Below, piece by piece: positions 9,145-16,333 of a stretch of DNA of 22,283 nucleotides. Under the pieces are notes generated by a model that was given only the letters and a program-made list of their open reading frames with translations, was not told the origin of the DNA and searched no databases. Source of the stretch: CAYGUK01 sp964352985 (GTDB lineage: Bacteria; Pseudomonadota; Gammaproteobacteria; JAHCLG01). The DNA lies in assembly GCA_964352985.1 (NCBI GenBank), contig CAYGUK010000063.1, positions 1-22,283 of the forward strand, in the 5' to 3' direction. A program made the position numbers and the translations under genes. Numbering within the stretch: position 1 is the stretch's first letter; every line of letters begins with the position of its first letter.

Positions 9145-10140
9145 CTACATCACCATATCACCAGAGTTCGTATCTAATATTACTTTACCTTCTTTGCTTA
9201 ATCGTTGTGCCGTTGTAACAATTTCTTTTTGAGCGGCTTCAACTTTACTTAAGGAGATTGGTCCCATTGCTTCTAAATCATCCTTTAACATGGCGGCAGC
9301 ACGACCTGACATGTTTTTTAGAAAAACACTGCGGACTGATTCGTCTGTTCCCTTAAGCGCAATGACCAGAATATCATTTGAAACATCTCTTAATAACATT
9401 TGTAAACTACGATCATCAATATCAGCCAAACGCTCAAACGGAAACATTCTTTCTTTTATTTTCTCAGATAAAGCCTGATCGAATTTTGTAATGTTATCGA
9501 TTATTTCATTTTCTAATTCACTATCTAGAAAATTTACAATATTTGCCGCAGCATCTATTCCTCCTAAAGGTAATTCCTTAAAATATCCACCATCAATAAT
9601 TTGCTCATCTAACATTGCTGCCAACTCTTCAAGTGCAACAGGTGAAATCGGACCGACGTGTGATAATCTTTTTACAATATCAGAACAATGTTCTTTTGGT
9701 AATAATGAAAGTACTTGCGCTGCTTTTTCGTTATCAAGATAAGTAAAAATTATTGTTATCACTTGTTTATGTTCATGTTGGATAATATCCGCGATAATTT
9801 TTGCTGGCTGCCAATTCAAACTTTGTAATATTTTACCCTTATCATCTACGGTAGATTTATCTAGTATCGATCCTGCTTTTTCAGTTCCAACCGCATCAAT
9901 TAATGCATCACGAATAAAATCATCCGAGTTCATTATTAAGCCTGTTTCACCAGACGACTTTTGTAAAAAGGTATTGAGTGTTTTTACCATTTCTTTTTCA
10001 GAAACACTTTCTAATGCGCGAATTTCTTCAACTAGTTTTTCGACTTGTTTAGGTTTTAGCATTTTCAAAACTTCAGCTGCAGCTTGTTTCCCCATACTCA
10101 TTAATAAAATTGCCGCATCTTGTAGTTTATTGTCTGCCAT
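9145..10140 (-). CDS. fliG: Flagellar motor switch protein FliG
   Basis: FliG is the torque-generating switch protein joined to FliF on one side and FliM on the other. The 331-residue protein shows the three usual parts. There is an N-terminal FliF-binding domain, a middle armadillo region, and a C-terminal torque domain with FPFERLADIDDRSLQMLLRDV and LKNMSGRAAAMLKDDLEAMGP, including the charged helix. Length is normal. In the FliM-binding EHPQ motif of the middle domain the proline is replaced: the sequence reads EHKQ at about 123-126 (the Lys codon is at 9766-9768). The start ATG at 10140 is two bases from the fliF stop. Identity is secure; the motif change is discussed separately. Confidence 0.96.
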   Translation of the reverse strand: MADNKLQDAAILLMSMGKQAAAEVLKMLKPKQVEKLVEEIRALESVSEKEMVKTLNTFLQKSSGETGLIMNSDDFIRDALIDAVGTEKAGSILDKSTVDDKGKILQSLNWQPAKIIADIIQHEHKQVITIIFTYLDNEKAAQVLSLLPKEHCSDIVKRLSHVGPISPVALEELAAMLDEQIIDGGYFKELPLGGIDAAANIVNFLDSELENEIIDNITKFDQALSEKIKERMFPFERLADIDDRSLQMLLRDVSNDILVIALKGTDESVRSVFLKNMSGRAAAMLKDDLEAMGPISLSKVEAAQKEIVTTAQRLSKEGKVILDTNSGDMVM

Positions 10141-10142
10141 AA

Positions 10143-11792
10143 TTATTTATCTCCAACCCAATTACGAAGAACAGATGCAACACGAGCGGGATCTTGTGAA
10201 ACCATATTTCTTAATGAATCTAATTGTTCATTTTTCAATCTTGCAATTTCAGCGCTACTTAAATGATCCACATTTATATTTTGCTGCTCGGGGATATTTT
10301 GTTGCATAGATGAGTTTGGCATGCTCATACCAGTTGATGACATTCCACCAAGCATATTGGCATTTCCACCTTGAGGTAAAGCCGGACCAGGCGGTGCTTT
10401 TTTTGCAAGACTTCGTAAAATAGGACGTAAAACCGTTAACACTAAAATTAATACAAATATTGCGCCCAAACTTTTTTTCACAATATCCCAAAACCAAGCT
10501 TGTTTCCACATTGGCACAGGTGGCATTGCTTCTATTTCTTCGGGTGGTGCAAAAGTACTATTGATAACGCTAATTTTATCACCGCGTTTTTCATCAAATC
10601 CTACTGTGTGTTTTACTAAATTAGTAATTTTCTCTAATTCTTCTTTTGATAAAGGAGTTCTTACTATTTTTTTAGTTTTTTCATCAATTTTAGCGTGATC
10701 ATCTATCACAACGGCAATAGTTAAATATTTTAATTTTCCAACAGGATTTTTAGTATATTCAATCGAACGACCAAGTTCATAATTTTTTATTGTTGAGTCT
10801 CGTTTTGAACCAGCCCCAGCAGCACCTCCGCCACCTTCTCCTGGGGCTTGATTCGCGACCGCACCAGGCGCACCGCCAGCGCCACTTGCTGAATTTTGTT
10901 CATTTACAATTTGCTCTGATCTCACTGCATTGCCTTCAGGATTATATTTTTCTTGTGTTGTTTCTTGTTGAGTGAAATCGATATCTGCTGAGACTCGTGC
11001 TTGAATTTTATTTTGACCTATAATGGGCGTTAATAAAGTAATAATACGATCTTCATATTGTTTTTGTAATTCCTGTTGATAAGTAAATTCTTCTTTAGTG
11101 ATAGAAAGATTATGATCGGCATTATTAGTTAATAAATTTCCATGTTGATCTGCGACAGAAACATCGGATGCTTTTAAGCCTGTTATACTTGATGCAACCA
11201 TTTGCACGATTGCTGCAACTTGGCCTTTATCTAATCGTTGTCCAGAAGTTAATTTCACTAAAACTGACGCTTTCGGTGAAATATTATCTGTTATAAAAGC
11301 AGATTGTTTAGGTATAGCTAAGTGCACCCTTGCAGATTTAACACCTTGTATAGTACTAATAGTTTTTGCAAGCTCGCCTTCTAAAGCACGTTTATATTGC
11401 GCATCTTCCATAAAACGACTCGTACCAATTCCCGTCGTTTTATCTAACAATTCAAACCCTACATTCCCACCCTTTGGTAAACCATTAGCAGCCAACTTTA
11501 AACGTGCTAAATGGAGTTTATCCGCAGGCACTAAAACTGAACCATGCGTAGTATCGATTTTATATTTAATTCCTGCTTGTTGTAATTCATCAGCAACTTC
11601 GCTGGTGCTAGCTAAACTTAGATTACTATAAAGAGGTCGATAGTCAGGTTCTTGCAACCATAACACCATAGAGAAACCGATTGCGATGCTTGCAGATAAG
11701 CCAATTAATAAGCCTATTTGTTTTAAAATAGGTAAACTTCCGAATCCTCTTGCGGCAGAAGATAAATTATTTCCAATACCATCTTTAGCCAT
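10143..11792 (-). CDS. fliF: Flagellar MS-ring protein FliF
   Basis: FliF forms the membrane-embedded MS ring on which the switch and export gate are built. The 549-residue protein has an N-terminal membrane segment at about 25-45. Ring-building domains follow, with YRPLYSNLS, VHLAIPKQSAFI and KASVLVKLTSGQRLDKGQVAAIVQMVASS. A second membrane segment lies at about 450-470. The extreme C-terminus (QDPARVASVLRNWV) is the FliG-binding helix. Between ring domains lies an Ala/Gly-rich loop, encoded by a locally GC-rich stretch at about 10810-10890 that contrasts with the AT-rich surroundings. The gene follows fliE after a 31-base gap and precedes fliG. It is intact. Confidence 0.96.
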   Translation of the reverse strand: MAKDGIGNNLSSAARGFGSLPILKQIGLLIGLSASIAIGFSMVLWLQEPDYRPLYSNLSLASTSEVADELQQAGIKYKIDTTHGSVLVPADKLHLARLKLAANGLPKGGNVGFELLDKTTGIGTSRFMEDAQYKRALEGELAKTISTIQGVKSARVHLAIPKQSAFITDNISPKASVLVKLTSGQRLDKGQVAAIVQMVASSITGLKASDVSVADQHGNLLTNNADHNLSITKEEFTYQQELQKQYEDRIITLLTPIIGQNKIQARVSADIDFTQQETTQEKYNPEGNAVRSEQIVNEQNSASGAGGAPGAVANQAPGEGGGGAAGAGSKRDSTIKNYELGRSIEYTKNPVGKLKYLTIAVVIDDHAKIDEKTKKIVRTPLSKEELEKITNLVKHTVGFDEKRGDKISVINSTFAPPEEIEAMPPVPMWKQAWFWDIVKKSLGAIFVLILVLTVLRPILRSLAKKAPPGPALPQGGNANMLGGMSSTGMSMPNSSMQQNIPEQQNINVDHLSSAEIARLKNEQLDSLRNMVSQDPARVASVLRNWVGDK

Positions 11793-11823
11793 AACTAATA
11801 CCTTCTAACGTTTTCTTAACCTA

Positions 11824-12180
11824 TTAAACTGGCATATTCATAATATCCCGATAAGCTTCTACAGCTTTATTTCTTACATTTAGTAAAAACTTAAATCCGA
11901 TGTTTGCTTTTTGCGATGCTAAAACCACTTCAGCTAAACTGACACTTTTATCACCTAAACTATAAGCATTTTTTAAATCGCTCGATTGAAGTTGTTGTGA
12001 ATTGACTTGTTTAATGGCATCTATTAAAACTGATGAAAACTCATTACTTTCGCCTACATTTTTCGCCTGATTTATATTTGTGGAACCAGTAATGTTTCTC
12101 ATTTTATCAATGATCATTTTAGCTTCGTTTTGTAAATTATCTGCTGATTTAATTAAATTGATTGGTTTAATTTCGCTCAT
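11824..12180 (-). CDS. fliE: Flagellar hook-basal body protein FliE
   Basis: FliE is the adaptor between the MS ring and the rod and the first exported axial protein. The 118-residue protein has a variable N-terminal half. The conserved C-terminal half contains DLKNAYSLGDKSVSLAEVVLASQKANIGFKFLL and ends with RNKAVEAYRDIMNMPV, typical of the family. The ATG at 12180 is preceded by GGAGGAG at good spacing. The gene starts 13 bases after the fleR stop, so the two are probably co-transcribed from the promoter before fleR. fliF follows. Confidence 0.95.
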   Translation of the reverse strand: MSEIKPINLIKSADNLQNEAKMIIDKMRNITGSTNINQAKNVGESNEFSSVLIDAIKQVNSQQLQSSDLKNAYSLGDKSVSLAEVVLASQKANIGFKFLLNVRNKAVEAYRDIMNMPV

Positions 12181-12193
12181 GATAATCTCCTCC

Positions 12194-13534
12194 TCAGACG
12201 ATAATCATTTTTGATTTATAAGGTTTAGGAATAGCAATCCCTTGCTCGCGCATTTTGACTAATTTATACCGTAATGTTCTCGGGCTAATATTTAATAGTT
12301 TTGCTGCATGTGTCCTATTACCATTTGTTTGTTTTAAAGTTTGTATAATTAAATGATATTCCTGCTGTTTAATATCGTAATTATAACTTTCTTTTATCTC
12401 ACGCTGTTTAAATCCTGGTGTTTCTAATCTCAAATCTTCTACACTAATTAAATCACCTTTTTGTAATAATAAAGCGCGTTGAATTACATTTTCCATTTCT
12501 CTGGCATTACCTGGCCAATGATAAGAGAGCATTTTGTTTTGAGCCTGTTGACTCAGTATTGGAGTTGAACGATTAAGTTTTTCAGAATATTGCCTAATTA
12601 AATAATTCGCTAGTGGAATAATATCGAGCGTTCTTTCCTTAAGCGGCACCCAATGTAATATAAATTTATTTAATCGATAATATAAATCTTCTCTAAAATT
12701 GCCTAACTCTATTTCTTGTAATAAATCCTTATTGGTACTTGCAATAAAACGAACATCTAAGTTAATTAATTCACTACTATTGATACGACTCATTAACATT
12801 TCATCTAAAACACTCAACAGTTTCGCTTGCATCATTAATGACATTTCAGATATTTCATCTAACAAGATAGTAGAATGATTCGCTTGTTCTAATTTACCTA
12901 TCTGCCATTGATCTATATTTTTTTGTAATCCAAACAAAGTTAATTCAAGCATATTATCAGGAATTGAAGCACAGTTTACGGTAATGAATGGGTAGTCTCG
13001 ACGTGGCGAGTTATCATGAATATAGCGTGCAATGACTTCTTTACCGACACCACTTTCCCCACAGATAATAATTGATAACGTTGAATTTGCGATATCTTTT
13101 GCAGTTTGAAGAAGTAATTGACTTTTAGGATCGCTCGCGACCAATGTATTTTTTACTTTTTTTTGTGCATGTTTTTGTATAGTAGATTTCAGTGTTTCTG
13201 GCGTAATGGGTTTGACTAAATAATCAATTGCACCATGTTTTATGGCTTTAACTGCATTTTGCGCGGCATCCTGACTATTGGTTTCATTCCCTAATATTAA
13301 AAGTTTTGCTTTTGCAGAATGTTGACATAAGCTATCCACAATATGTTGTAAGGTTTGTCCATTTAATTCAGAAAGACTCACGACCATTTCATGATCTTTA
13401 TGATCAAGAAGGGATAAAGCAAGATCAAGCGAATTTGCATTTTGGACATACCAACCATCCGCCTTTAGCAAATCATTGACTGAATTTGTAAAAACTTCAT
13501 CTTCATCAATAATTAAAATATTTTTACTTTCCAT
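12194..13534 (-). CDS. fleR: FleR/FlrC-like sigma-54 activator with degenerate receiver and no GAFTGA loop
   Basis: FleR is normally the response regulator of the FleS-FleR pair that activates mid-class flagellar genes with sigma-54. From the ATG at 13534 the protein has 446 residues: receiver (1-120), AAA+ domain (about 135-370) and a Fis-type helix-turn-helix (about 393-433, NRTHAAKLLNISPRTLRYKL). Walker A GESGVGKE (159-166), LLDE Walker B (224-227), arginine-finger region FREDLYYRLN and GNAR sensor II (342-345) are kept. Two key elements are missing. The receiver phosphoacceptor position is Leu54 (VVSLSEL), and the GAFTGA loop is replaced by an unrelated, shorter stretch between LFG (200-202) and GK (213-214). 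No fleS is adjacent. A TTG five codons upstream is a weaker start. The family call rests on the sequence and on its position before fliE. The mode of action is uncertain. Confidence 0.88.
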   Translation of the reverse strand: MESKNILIIDEDEVFTNSVNDLLKADGWYVQNANSLDLALSLLDHKDHEMVVSLSELNGQTLQHIVDSLCQHSAKAKLLILGNETNSQDAAQNAVKAIKHGAIDYLVKPITPETLKSTIQKHAQKKVKNTLVASDPKSQLLLQTAKDIANSTLSIIICGESGVGKEVIARYIHDNSPRRDYPFITVNCASIPDNMLELTLFGLQKNIDQWQIGKLEQANHSTILLDEISEMSLMMQAKLLSVLDEMLMSRINSSELINLDVRFIASTNKDLLQEIELGNFREDLYYRLNKFILHWVPLKERTLDIIPLANYLIRQYSEKLNRSTPILSQQAQNKMLSYHWPGNAREMENVIQRALLLQKGDLISVEDLRLETPGFKQREIKESYNYDIKQQEYHLIIQTLKQTNGNRTHAAKLLNISPRTLRYKLVKMREQGIAIPKPYKSKMIIV

Positions 13535-13571
13535 GTTCCACGTTACCAACTTTTATATTTTAATAGTATTA

Positions 13572-13589
13572 ATGCAAATATTAAGCCAA
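13572..13589 (-). promoter_or_regulatory. Sigma-54 (-24/-12) promoter of the fleR-fliE...fliA run
   Basis: On the minus strand TTGGC and TTGCAT are spaced so that GG (13586-13587) and GC (13574-13575) are exactly ten bases apart, the sigma-54 rule. Transcription would begin near 13562, about 28 bases before the fleR ATG. It lies in the 155-base gap after fliP, in which no terminator hairpin is visible, so some readthrough from fliMNOP is possible. Confidence 0.75.
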
Positions 13590-13704
13590 TAATTACTCTA
13601 TTAACTTACTGTTTTTCTCTATTTTTTCTTTTAGACCTCTGAATTTTATATAGTGTTTGTTTGGCTTTTTGACAATTTAAAAAAATCTAGACGGAATATT
13701 GGCA

Positions 13705-14460
13705 TTAATGTCCAAAGCTTCTTGCTAATGTCCCTAAAATTAATACCCAACCATTAACCAAAACAAAAAGCATTATTTTAAACGGTAATGATACAATTGG
13801 TGGTGCCAACATCATCATACCCATAGACATCAATACACTCGCAACAACTAAGTCAATAATCAAAAACGGAATAAACAAGAGAAATCCAATTTGAAAAGCC
13901 GTTTTTAATTCACTTGTCAAAAAAGCGGGCATTAAAACTAAGAAAGGAATGTCATTTAAATTTGTGACTGCCTTATGACCTGATATTTTCATGAATAATA
14001 TAATATCATCTTTTCGTGTTTGTTTTATCATAAAATGTCTAAAAGGTGTCAACGTATTGGTGAATGCTTGTTGTTCATTAATTTGTTTATTTAAGTATGG
14101 TTGCAAAGCTGTATTATTGACTTGATTAAAAATGGGCGCCATAACAAATAAGGTAATAAAAAGCGCGAGTCCAATTAATATTTGATTCGTTGGCACATTT
14201 GGCATTCCCAGCGCCTGTCTTAAAATCGCTAACACAATAATTACACGAGTAAAGCAAGTCATTGTCATTAATAAAGCGGGTAACACCATAAGTAATGTCA
14301 TTAATGCGACTATTTTTAAACTTAAGGTATAAGTCGTCATACCGTGTGGACCAGGTTGAACAGTTAAGGCTGTTATTCCAGGCAATGATGCAAACGTATA
14401 GCCTGTAAAAATGACACCTATAAATATTAATAAAATTTTAATCCCTCTTTTTTTTGACAT
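13705..14460 (-). CDS. fliP: Flagellar export gate protein FliP
   Basis: FliP is the main channel subunit of the FliPQR export gate. The 251-residue protein has a cleavable signal peptide (about 1-24, ending TFA before SLPG), unusual for an inner-membrane protein but characteristic of FliP, and four membrane segments. Family signatures are plain: MTCFTRVIIVLAILRQALGMPNVPTNQILIGLALF at about 86-120 and FLLFIPFLIIDLVVASVLMSMGMMMLAP in the C-terminal third. It overlaps the end of fliO by 23 bases. Unusually, it is not followed by fliQ. A 155-base gap and then fleR come next. Confidence 0.96.
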   Translation of the reverse strand: MSKKRGIKILLIFIGVIFTGYTFASLPGITALTVQPGPHGMTTYTLSLKIVALMTLLMVLPALLMTMTCFTRVIIVLAILRQALGMPNVPTNQILIGLALFITLFVMAPIFNQVNNTALQPYLNKQINEQQAFTNTLTPFRHFMIKQTRKDDIILFMKISGHKAVTNLNDIPFLVLMPAFLTSELKTAFQIGFLLFIPFLIIDLVVASVLMSMGMMMLAPPIVSLPFKIMLFVLVNGWVLILGTLARSFGH

Positions 14461-14827
14461 CTTTTACTTTTTCCAAATCTATATCATCACTGTCAAAAAC
14501 ATGTAATGTATTAATTGAATTCGCCGTAACACCTAATAACATAACATTATCATGTGCTTTTAATAAAATGAGGCGCTCTTTTGTTCCAATTGGAATCGTA
14601 TTAATTACTTTTAATGCGCCATTTATATTACCACGAAGAAATACCATTTTACGCAAGAAGTAAGCAATAATAAAAATGAGGATTAAAATCGCTAATAACA
14701 TTAAAGTCATATGAACAATGCTGCCAACTGAGATATCAACATTATTGATGTCATTCGTCGTTTTTGCATAAACCAAATTTTGACAGAGTGACAAAATGAT
14801 ACAACACATTATTTTTTGACGTTTCAT
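14438..14827 (-). CDS. fliO: Flagellar biosynthesis protein FliO
   Basis: FliO is a small membrane protein that helps assemble or stabilise the FliP ring. The 129-residue protein begins with a likely signal peptide (about 1-21, CCIILSLCQNLVYA). It has one strong membrane segment at about 38-60 and then a short cytoplasmic domain with the typical INTIPIGTKERLILLKAHDNVMLLGVT. The tail is Lys/Asp-rich. Sequence conservation in the family is low, but the position between fliN and fliP and the topology agree. It starts nine bases after fliN and overlaps fliP by 23 bases. Confidence 0.92.
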   Translation of the reverse strand: MKRQKIMCCIILSLCQNLVYAKTTNDINNVDISVGSIVHMTLMLLAILILIFIIAYFLRKMVFLRGNINGALKVINTIPIGTKERLILLKAHDNVMLLGVTANSINTLHVFDSDDIDLEKVKDVKKKRD

Positions 14828-14836
14828 AATCCTTTC

Positions 14837-15220
14837 CTAATCAGCTTTTAAATGTTTCACCCTATCACGTTTACTTGCAATGGCTGTGATTCGAATACCA
14901 TATTTACCACTGACAGAGACCACTTCACCATAAGCTATTAATTTACCGTTTGCCATAATATCCACGGGTTCACCTGATAATTTATTTAATTCTACAACAG
15001 ACCCCTTCGTTAAATTTAATAAGTCTTTTAATTTAATTCTTGTCCGTCCCACTTCAGCAGAGAGTGTCATATTAACATCCATAAACATGTCAATATTTGG
15101 ATTAGATAGTTCAATGTCATCATTTGCAAAATCACTATTTGCTTGTGCTGTTTCAGCTTTATCAAGCTCTTCTTCAACCAAATTAGTTAATTCCTCTGTT
15201 TGTTGATTTTCATCAGCCAT
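14837..15220 (-). CDS. fliN: Flagellar motor switch protein FliN
   Basis: FliN forms the lower C ring with FliM and docks FliH-FliI. The 127-residue protein has an acidic, variable N-terminal ~45 residues. The conserved SpoA/SpoC fold follows, with LSAEVGRTRIKLKDLLNLTKGSVVELNKLSGEPVDI and then ANGKLIAYGEVVSVSGKYGIRIT, very close to enterobacterial FliN. The start ATG at 15220 is 11 bases after the fliM stop, with AGGGG upstream. There is no sign of damage. Confidence 0.96.
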   Translation of the reverse strand: MADENQQTEELTNLVEEELDKAETAQANSDFANDDIELSNPNIDMFMDVNMTLSAEVGRTRIKLKDLLNLTKGSVVELNKLSGEPVDIMANGKLIAYGEVVSVSGKYGIRITAIASKRDRVKHLKAD

Positions 15221-15231
15221 AGCTTGCCCCT

Positions 15232-16191
15232 TTAATATTTAATCTGTTGTAATATTTCGATCACACGTGAACCTTTTGATGCGCCACAACTTGCTGTAAA
15301 TAATTTAATTTCTTCAATGAATACATTTGCAAAATTAGGATCATCAAGGGACACAACATCACCCACTTTTAAATTGATTAAATCTTCAAATTGAATATCC
15401 ATATCTGGAAATCGAGAAATTAATTCAACATCAACATCCATCATGGTTTCATACAGTTTATTCCGCCACTTACGTTCTTCTGATTGATTCACATTGCGTA
15501 ATTTATTTTTTTTCATTTCAGGTTTTAACGCTTCTAATAAAGCAGTTTCTAAAGCAATATCAAATACACCAGAATAACCTAGTACCGTTACACGATAGCC
15601 ACATACCAAAAGCATATCTTGTTCATTCAATAAATTAATGGGATTACTTTTTAACATTAATTGCAAAATGGTATATTCAAATTTTTGTACTCCAGCCCAA
15701 GTTTTGCAAAAGGTTTTCATAATATTTTCGATTAAACTTCGACTAATTCTTTCTTCCATTTTACCAAAACGATCTGGCAGAGTAGGTTCATCTTCTAAAA
15801 AACCACCAAATAAATAAGTTACTATGCAATATAATAATTCAGCCGACAATGTAACAAAGACAAGACTATGTTGTTCGGTAAACTCCAATACATTAAATGA
15901 GGTTGGTTGATTTAAATTTTCAATATAATCTTCATAAGTCACTAATTTAGGTGATAGTATTTCTACCGTCACTTTACGGCGTAAAAAATTTAATAAGCTA
16001 TTTGACATTTCTAGTTCAAAAAGCTCGTTAAGCGAATTGAACCCAGGAAATGTCATTAGAGAGTGACCATGCGCGTTGCTAAAATCAACTAACTCAAACA
16101 GATCTTCCTGTTCAAGATTGCCATTACTACTATCAGAACTACTATTCATCAGTTCATCGATTTCATCACTGGATAGAATTTCTTCAGTCAC
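15232..16191 (-). CDS. fliM: Flagellar motor switch protein FliM (divergent)
   Basis: FliM binds CheY-P through its N-terminus and transmits the signal to FliG. The protein has about 319 residues. The N-terminal CheY-binding motif LSSDEIDELM is present, followed by the CheC-like middle domain and a C-terminal SpoA domain (FEDLINLKVGDVVSLDDP). It is more divergent than its neighbours. The FliG-contact motif, GGxG in most FliM proteins (FGGDG in E. coli), reads GGFL here (codons at about 15796-15807). The segment before it, usually MPTLEMINERF-like, is poorly matched. The start is uncertain. The frame opens with TTG at 16200, but the AAGGA site is only one base from that TTG. It is ten bases from a GTG at 16191, which is chosen here. 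A sigma-54 promoter lies just upstream. Confidence 0.92.
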   Translation of the reverse strand: MTEEILSSDEIDELMNSSSDSSNGNLEQEDLFELVDFSNAHGHSLMTFPGFNSLNELFELEMSNSLLNFLRRKVTVEILSPKLVTYEDYIENLNQPTSFNVLEFTEQHSLVFVTLSAELLYCIVTYLFGGFLEDEPTLPDRFGKMEERISRSLIENIMKTFCKTWAGVQKFEYTILQLMLKSNPINLLNEQDMLLVCGYRVTVLGYSGVFDIALETALLEALKPEMKKNKLRNVNQSEERKWRNKLYETMMDVDVELISRFPDMDIQFEDLINLKVGDVVSLDDPNFANVFIEEIKLFTASCGASKGSRVIEILQQIKY

Positions 16192-16234
16192 CTCAGACAA
16201 ATCCTTTTTTTGACATTCTAATCACTGTTTATCA

Positions 16235-16250
16235 AGCAAAAGTCGTGCCA
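16235..16250 (-). promoter_or_regulatory. Sigma-54 (-24/-12) promoter of fliMNOP
   Basis: On the minus strand TGGCAC (16245-16250) and TTGC followed by T (16235-16239) match the sigma-54 consensus in every core base, with GG and GC ten bases apart. The predicted start is near 16224, about 33 bases before the preferred fliM GTG. FleQ is the likely activator by family knowledge. Confidence 0.85.
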
Positions 16251-16288
16251 GATAAACAATCAGTATTACAGGTAAACAAAATACAATA

Positions 16289-16297
16289 TGCTAAAAT
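16289..16297 (+). promoter_or_regulatory. Possible extended -10 promoter of the J-domain/PilZ gene
   Basis: TGC followed by TAAAAT (16292-16297) forms an extended -10 element about 37 bases before the ATG at 16334. No good -35 is seen at 17 bases; the nearest candidate, TTACAG, is 20 bases away. This is the only promoter-like signal found for this gene in the 142-base gap it shares with fliM. Weak evidence in AT-rich DNA. Confidence 0.35.
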
Positions 16298-16333
16298 TAT
16301 ATTGATAAGATAAGCAAAAAATTATTGGTAAAA

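Noticed and set aside
10255..10509. Minus-strand 84-codon frame inside fliF
   Set aside because: It is an out-of-frame shadow within the C-terminal coding part of fliF; the product resembles no family.
12194..13534. fleR as a pseudogene
   Set aside because: The frame is uninterrupted over 446 codons and the ATPase and DNA-binding motifs are well kept, so altered function is more likely than decay.
13550..13704. Terminator or small gene between fliP and fleR
   Set aside because: No stable hairpin and no convincing open frame with a ribosome binding site; only the sigma-54 promoter can be supported.
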